In this document: positions 61,079 to 64,000 of the stretch, piece by piece
Numbering within the stretch: position 1 is the first letter of the stretch
Layout of the letters: the number at the start of each line of letters is the position of its first letter
Assembly (NCBI RefSeq): GCF_001307805.1
Contig: NZ_CP013862.1
Coordinates: 3,472,001-3,536,000, forward strand
Length of the DNA: 64,000 nt
Direction of reading: 5' to 3'
Source of the DNA: Lentibacillus amyloliquefaciens
Lineage (GTDB): Bacteria; Bacillota; Bacilli; Bacillales; Amphibacillaceae
Notes under the pieces: model-generated
The model's input: the letters and a program-made list of their open reading frames with translations, nothing else
The model's database searches: none
Told to the model about the DNA's origin: nothing
Position numbers and translations under genes: made by a program

Positions 61079-61846
61079 ATGCTTGTGCATAAAGCCTATA
61101 AGTTCCGGCTATACCCGACACAAGAACAAGCTATCCTGATTCATCAAACCATTGGCTGCTCCCGTTTTGTGTTCAATCATTTTCTTTCAACCTGGGATGA
61201 TACCTATCAGGAAACCGGGAAAGGATTGTCCTATGGTAAATGTTCTGCCCGGTTGCCGGCATTAAAGGCGGACTTGCCCTGGCTAAAGGAAGTTAACAGC
61301 ATCGCCCTCCAATCATCTTTGAAAAACCTCGCAAATGCCTTTGACCGATTTTTTCAAGAACAATCGAACTACCCGCATTTTAAATCCAAGAATAATCAGG
61401 TACAGTCGTATACAACCAAACACAAACAATAATATCCAAATTAACGGGAACAAGCTAACACTACCTAAACTCGGATATCTGTGAAGTTTGCCAAAAGCCG
61501 GGAAGTCACTGGACGAATACTAAATGCCACGATCAGACGGAATCCAAGCGGTAAGTATTTCGTGTCCATCTTGGCCGAAACGGAAGTCCACGAGCTGCCC
61601 AAAACAGAGGCCACTGTCGGTATTGATCTAGGCTTAAAAGACTTTGCCATTCTTAGGACAGGTGAGGTATTCGGCAACCAACGATTTCTCCATAAACTGG
61701 AACAGAAATTAATCAAAGCACAACGGATTATGAGCAGGCGAATAAAAGGGGGTACCAATTGGCATAAAGCACGCATCAAGGTTGCACGAATCTATGAAAA
61801 GCTGACCAATGCACGCATGGATTTCCTGCATAAAGTGAAACTTCAA
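61079..61846 (+). pseudogene. tnpB: Decayed tnpB (IS200/IS605 family RNA-guided nuclease)
   Basis: The N-terminal part begins MLVHKAYKFRLYPTQEQAI and FVFNHFLSTWDD, typical of TnpB. A frameshift near 61425 precedes the lost stretch NNIQINGNKLTLPKLGY, a second near 61480 leads to VKFAKSREVTGRI, and the RuvC-I motif GIDLGLKDFAIL is present. After NARMDFLHKV (about 61846) similarity stops: the second RuvC acidic residue, zinc finger and third RuvC residue are all missing. No tnpA is present. Two frameshifts plus loss of half the nuclease make it inactive. A GGGGAGGGAAGG ribosome site survives. Confidence 0.85.
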
Positions 61847-62002
61847 TCAGTGGGGCGGATGTGTCATTTCCATTCGCAACACCTCCCTCCCCGGGAAGTC
61901 TCCCACCGAAGACTACCGACGAGCGGCAGTGCTGCCAACCCCTCATGCGAAGCCAGTCTATTGTATTTTATTATAACATATTGCTATCGTCTCAACCTCA
62001 TT

Positions 62003-62473
62003 TTATATTTCATCTGGCTGCCGGGTGAAATTCGGCACATCTTTTACGCCGGTCATGCGGACGTATGTGAATAACTGTCCTTTATGGTGGACTTCATGGT
62101 CGATGGCGTTGGAAAACCAATATGTACCCGGTGCGCGCAGTTTGTTGAACTGAATATAGCCTTTCATCTGGTAGGTGAAAATTGTTGCGATTTCTTCTTT
62201 CGTTTCTTCGGTATAACGCTGAACAATTGTGCGGATATCGTTTATCGTTTTGTAATTGTTTTCTTCAGGCGGCGCCTCGAATTCACCTTTTTTAATCCCG
62301 TTAACAAACATATGTGTTGATGTGACGATATGTATGGCCAATTCTCCAAGCGACATGGCACCGTCCCATGGTCTGTAGTCCACATAGTCATCATCGACCA
62401 GGGCAAGCAAATCATCCAAAATCATCCGATGCTGTAACCAGCCGTTCACAGCGCCTTCCATTCCGTTGCTCAT
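62003..62473 (-). CDS. DinB/YfiT-family protein
   Basis: A 156-residue four-helix-bundle protein. The expected metal-binding histidines are in LAIHIVTSTHMF (near residue 50) and AIDHEVHHKGQLFTYVRM (near 132-137). The start at 62473 follows AAAGGAG; an upstream start adds seven residues. Family members are metal-dependent thiol or small-molecule transferases (for example bacillithiol S-transferases) or of unknown role. It is a single gene; the decayed tnpB element ends shortly beyond its stop. Confidence 0.87.
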   Translation of the reverse strand: MSNGMEGAVNGWLQHRMILDDLLALVDDDYVDYRPWDGAMSLGELAIHIVTSTHMFVNGIKKGEFEAPPEENNYKTINDIRTIVQRYTEETKEEIATIFTYQMKGYIQFNKLRAPGTYWFSNAIDHEVHHKGQLFTYVRMTGVKDVPNFTRQPDEI

Positions 62474-62853
62474 ATGAATTCTCCTTTCTCGCATTCATGT
62501 ATTCAGTATAACGTTTGTTGCAGTGAGTTGCCCATATATTTGTTTTGCGTTAGATAATTTGTGTTGTCCCCCATATCGTTGTGAGACTTTAAACCTACTA
62601 TTAAGTATCTCATAGTAAAGATTAGTTCTTTTTACCTCTGGATATTTTTCCAAAAATTATTTATATTAAAAAATAAATGAATAAATAGTCATAATCGGCA
62701 TGCTTATTTAGAGGGAAGGGGGTAAACATTTTTCAAGAGAATGGTAATTGAAGAAAGCAGCATTTAATAGCATGCAGGTGAGCCATTTATAATATCGCCA
62801 ACTTTATTCTATTTTACAGTCTATCTATATTATCCCGCGTGCCCGCGTGTAAT

Positions 62854-62910
62854 GGACAGTAATTTGCCCAAGAACGGCGGTTAACTGTCCCTGAATGTCC
62901 GATTAATGTC
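62854..62910. repeat. Structured dispersed repeat B
   Basis: GGACAGTAA at 62854 pairs with TTAACTGTCC at 62881-62890 (one bulge) around GCCC-AAGAAC-GGCGG, then CTGAATGTCCGATT follows. It is homologous to repeat A at 53697 but has a different, compensated outer stem. It lies in the 533-base gap before the secreted protein gene, whose other parts are AT-rich and featureless. Confidence 0.6.
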
Positions 62911-63006
62911 CTGATCGGCTGTATGATTGTCGTTAATAACTGAGCTCCCGAAAAGATTAGACAATTTCTGAGGTCCATAAATATTAAAAGCGAAGGAGAG
63001 ACGGGG

Positions 63007-64000
63007 ATGCCAAAACGGATCAGCGAAAAATATGTCAGTATCATGATGATTTTTGTACTGGTAGCAAGTATGCTGACACCCGCAGCCGGACCAATGCGAG
63101 CATCCGCAGCTGAAGCGGACGAGCCGATAACTGTCGAAGATGCCATTGCGAAAAACAACGATGGCAGTGAGCAGACGGTCAAGGGGCATATTGTCGGGTA
63201 TGTGATCAGCCAGGGTAATGTGTCGCGAACTGATTTTCCGGAAGATTATAACGTCGCACTGGCTGATGAGGCCGGCGAAACGAACCCTGACAACATGATC
63301 TATGTCCAGCTGACTGACGCTTACCGGGCGGAATTCGGGCTGAATTCAAACCCGGACAATCTGGATAAGGAGATCGTTATTACCGGCAGTATGGAAGAAT
63401 ATCACTCCCATAATGGTCTTAAGGAACCGAGTGATATACGGTTTGCTTCTGAAAATCCGGATGATCCACTCGAATTACAGTCTATCGCGGATGTAAGGGA
63501 ACAGGAAACAGGCGAGGCAAAAACAAAAGGGGTTGTGACGGCCAAATTAAACAATACCATTCAAATTCAGGATGAAACCGCCGCGATTGCCATACGTCCG
63601 ACGTCACTCGATGCACAATTGGGCGACAAAATTACAGTGACCGGCAGTTTACAAAATTACCGGGGATTACTGCAGTTGAATGGCGTGACGGTCGAGGAGA
63701 AAACAGGAGATGCCGGGGTTCCGGATCCTATATCAATCACCGGTGCCGAACTGGAAACCAATCAATCGAAACTGGCTGTTCTCGATAATGTGACGCTTAC
63801 GGATGTAGAAAATGGCGACGACTGGGCTAATTATACAGCTGAAGATGAAGCCGGTAATACATTTGTAGTGCGTGACGAGACGGGGGAACTGACTCTGGAG
63901 ACAGGTGTTACTTATGATAGCTTAACCGGCATTGTTACACAGTTTGATTCGGACCAGCAGCTAATCCCGCGCAGCCAGTCGGATATTGTTCAAGATGAAT
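63007..64000 (+). CDS. Secreted YhcR-like protein, N-terminal part (continues past the window)
   Basis: 331 codons are open to the window end. A Sec signal peptide (about residues 1-35: basic start, hydrophobic VSIMMIFVLVASML, cleavage near ASAAEA) leads into a DUF6359-type domain (about 40-150: ITVEDAIAKNNDG, VKGHIVGYVISQGN, NVALADEAGETNP, FGLNSNPDNLDKEI). OB-fold-like repeats follow (TKGVVTAKLNNTIQIQDETA and a second copy). GGAGAGACGGGG precedes the ATG. This arrangement is seen in large extracellular nucleases/nucleotidases such as B. subtilis YhcR, usually followed by an exonuclease/phosphatase domain and a wall anchor, which would lie outside the window. Confidence 0.8.
   Translation, partial: MPKRISEKYVSIMMIFVLVASMLTPAAGPMRASAAEADEPITVEDAIAKNNDGSEQTVKGHIVGYVISQGNVSRTDFPEDYNVALADEAGETNPDNMIYVQLTDAYRAEFGLNSNPDNLDKEIVITGSMEEYHSHNGLKEPSDIRFASENPDDPLELQSIADVREQETGEAKTKGVVTAKLNNTIQIQDETAAIAIRPTSLDAQLGDKITVTGSLQNYRGLLQLNGVTVEEKTGDAGVPDPISITGAELETNQSKLAVLDNVTLTDVENGDDWANYTAEDEAGNTFVVRDETGELTLETGVTYDSLTGIVTQFDSDQQLIPRSQSDIVQDE

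Noticed and set aside
61865..62074. Continuation of the tnpB frame to 62074
   Set aside because: After residue pattern NARMDFLHKV the translation matches no TnpB region and runs into the DinB gene on the other strand. It is non-coding tail.

Overview
The window looks like a chromosomal stretch of a moderately halophilic, spore-forming member of the Bacillaceae (Virgibacillus/Lentibacillus/Oceanobacillus type). The reasons are AGGAGG-type ribosome sites, GTG and TTG starts, sodium/solute symporters, a CotA-like laccase, a Staphylococcus-type class I aldolase, CcpA cre boxes and Bacillaceae foldback repeats. The genus is inference. No rRNA, tRNA or CRISPR was seen.

Layout. 1-5 kb: the end of a taurine-pyruvate aminotransferase gene, a LysR regulator, sulfoacetaldehyde acetyltransferase (xsc, broken by one frameshift) and an APC permease, together a taurine dissimilation locus. 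5-10 kb: aldolase, flavin reductase, EamA transporter, and a YeiH-type putative sulfate exporter divergent from its LysR gene. 10-19.4 kb: a complete lower meta-cleavage pathway from catechol to pyruvate and acetyl-CoA, with an IclR regulator. Four copies of a 17-bp operator-like motif link the regulator, the six-gene operon, the separately transcribed catechol 2,3-dioxygenase and a 3-hydroxyacyl-CoA dehydrogenase-family gene. 19.5-22.3 kb: an MFS transporter and a glycerol dehydrogenase.

22.5-30 kb: a GntR regulator divergent from a six-gene catabolic operon of unknown substrate (DUF997 protein, symporter, M20 hydrolase, tartrate/malate-type dehydrogenase with a frameshift, SDR, aldehyde dehydrogenase). 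30-35.5 kb: an AT-rich segment with a carbamoylase-type amidase, a DUF3311-type protein with a symporter, an M20 peptidase and a decayed amidohydrolase. 35.7-43 kb: a likely beta-alanine locus with a 41-aa accessory protein, a symporter, an unknown protein, a PucR regulator (frameshifted), an omega-aminotransferase and a malonate/methylmalonate semialdehyde dehydrogenase. 43-54.6 kb: mixed housekeeping genes, including 2-hydroxyacid dehydrogenase, RraA, laccase, SDR, LCP protein, YlmA-like ABC ATPase, an aminotransferase, a YtcJ-like amidohydrolase and a CBS-domain protein. 54.8-58.4 kb: the fruRKA fructose operon. 58.4-62 kb: an AT-rich patch with a TetR remnant, a BcrAB-like ABC pair and IS605-family debris. 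62-64 kb: a DinB protein and the start of a secreted YhcR-like protein.

How it works together: several amino-acid, sulfonate and aromatic catabolic units each have a dedicated regulator. Most also have a cre box, so they look like reserve pathways held off when preferred sugars (for example through fruRKA) are available. Three genes each carry one apparent single-base loss, which may be sequence error or real decay. Three intergenic arrays share an exact 21-bp period and are the least explained structures here.
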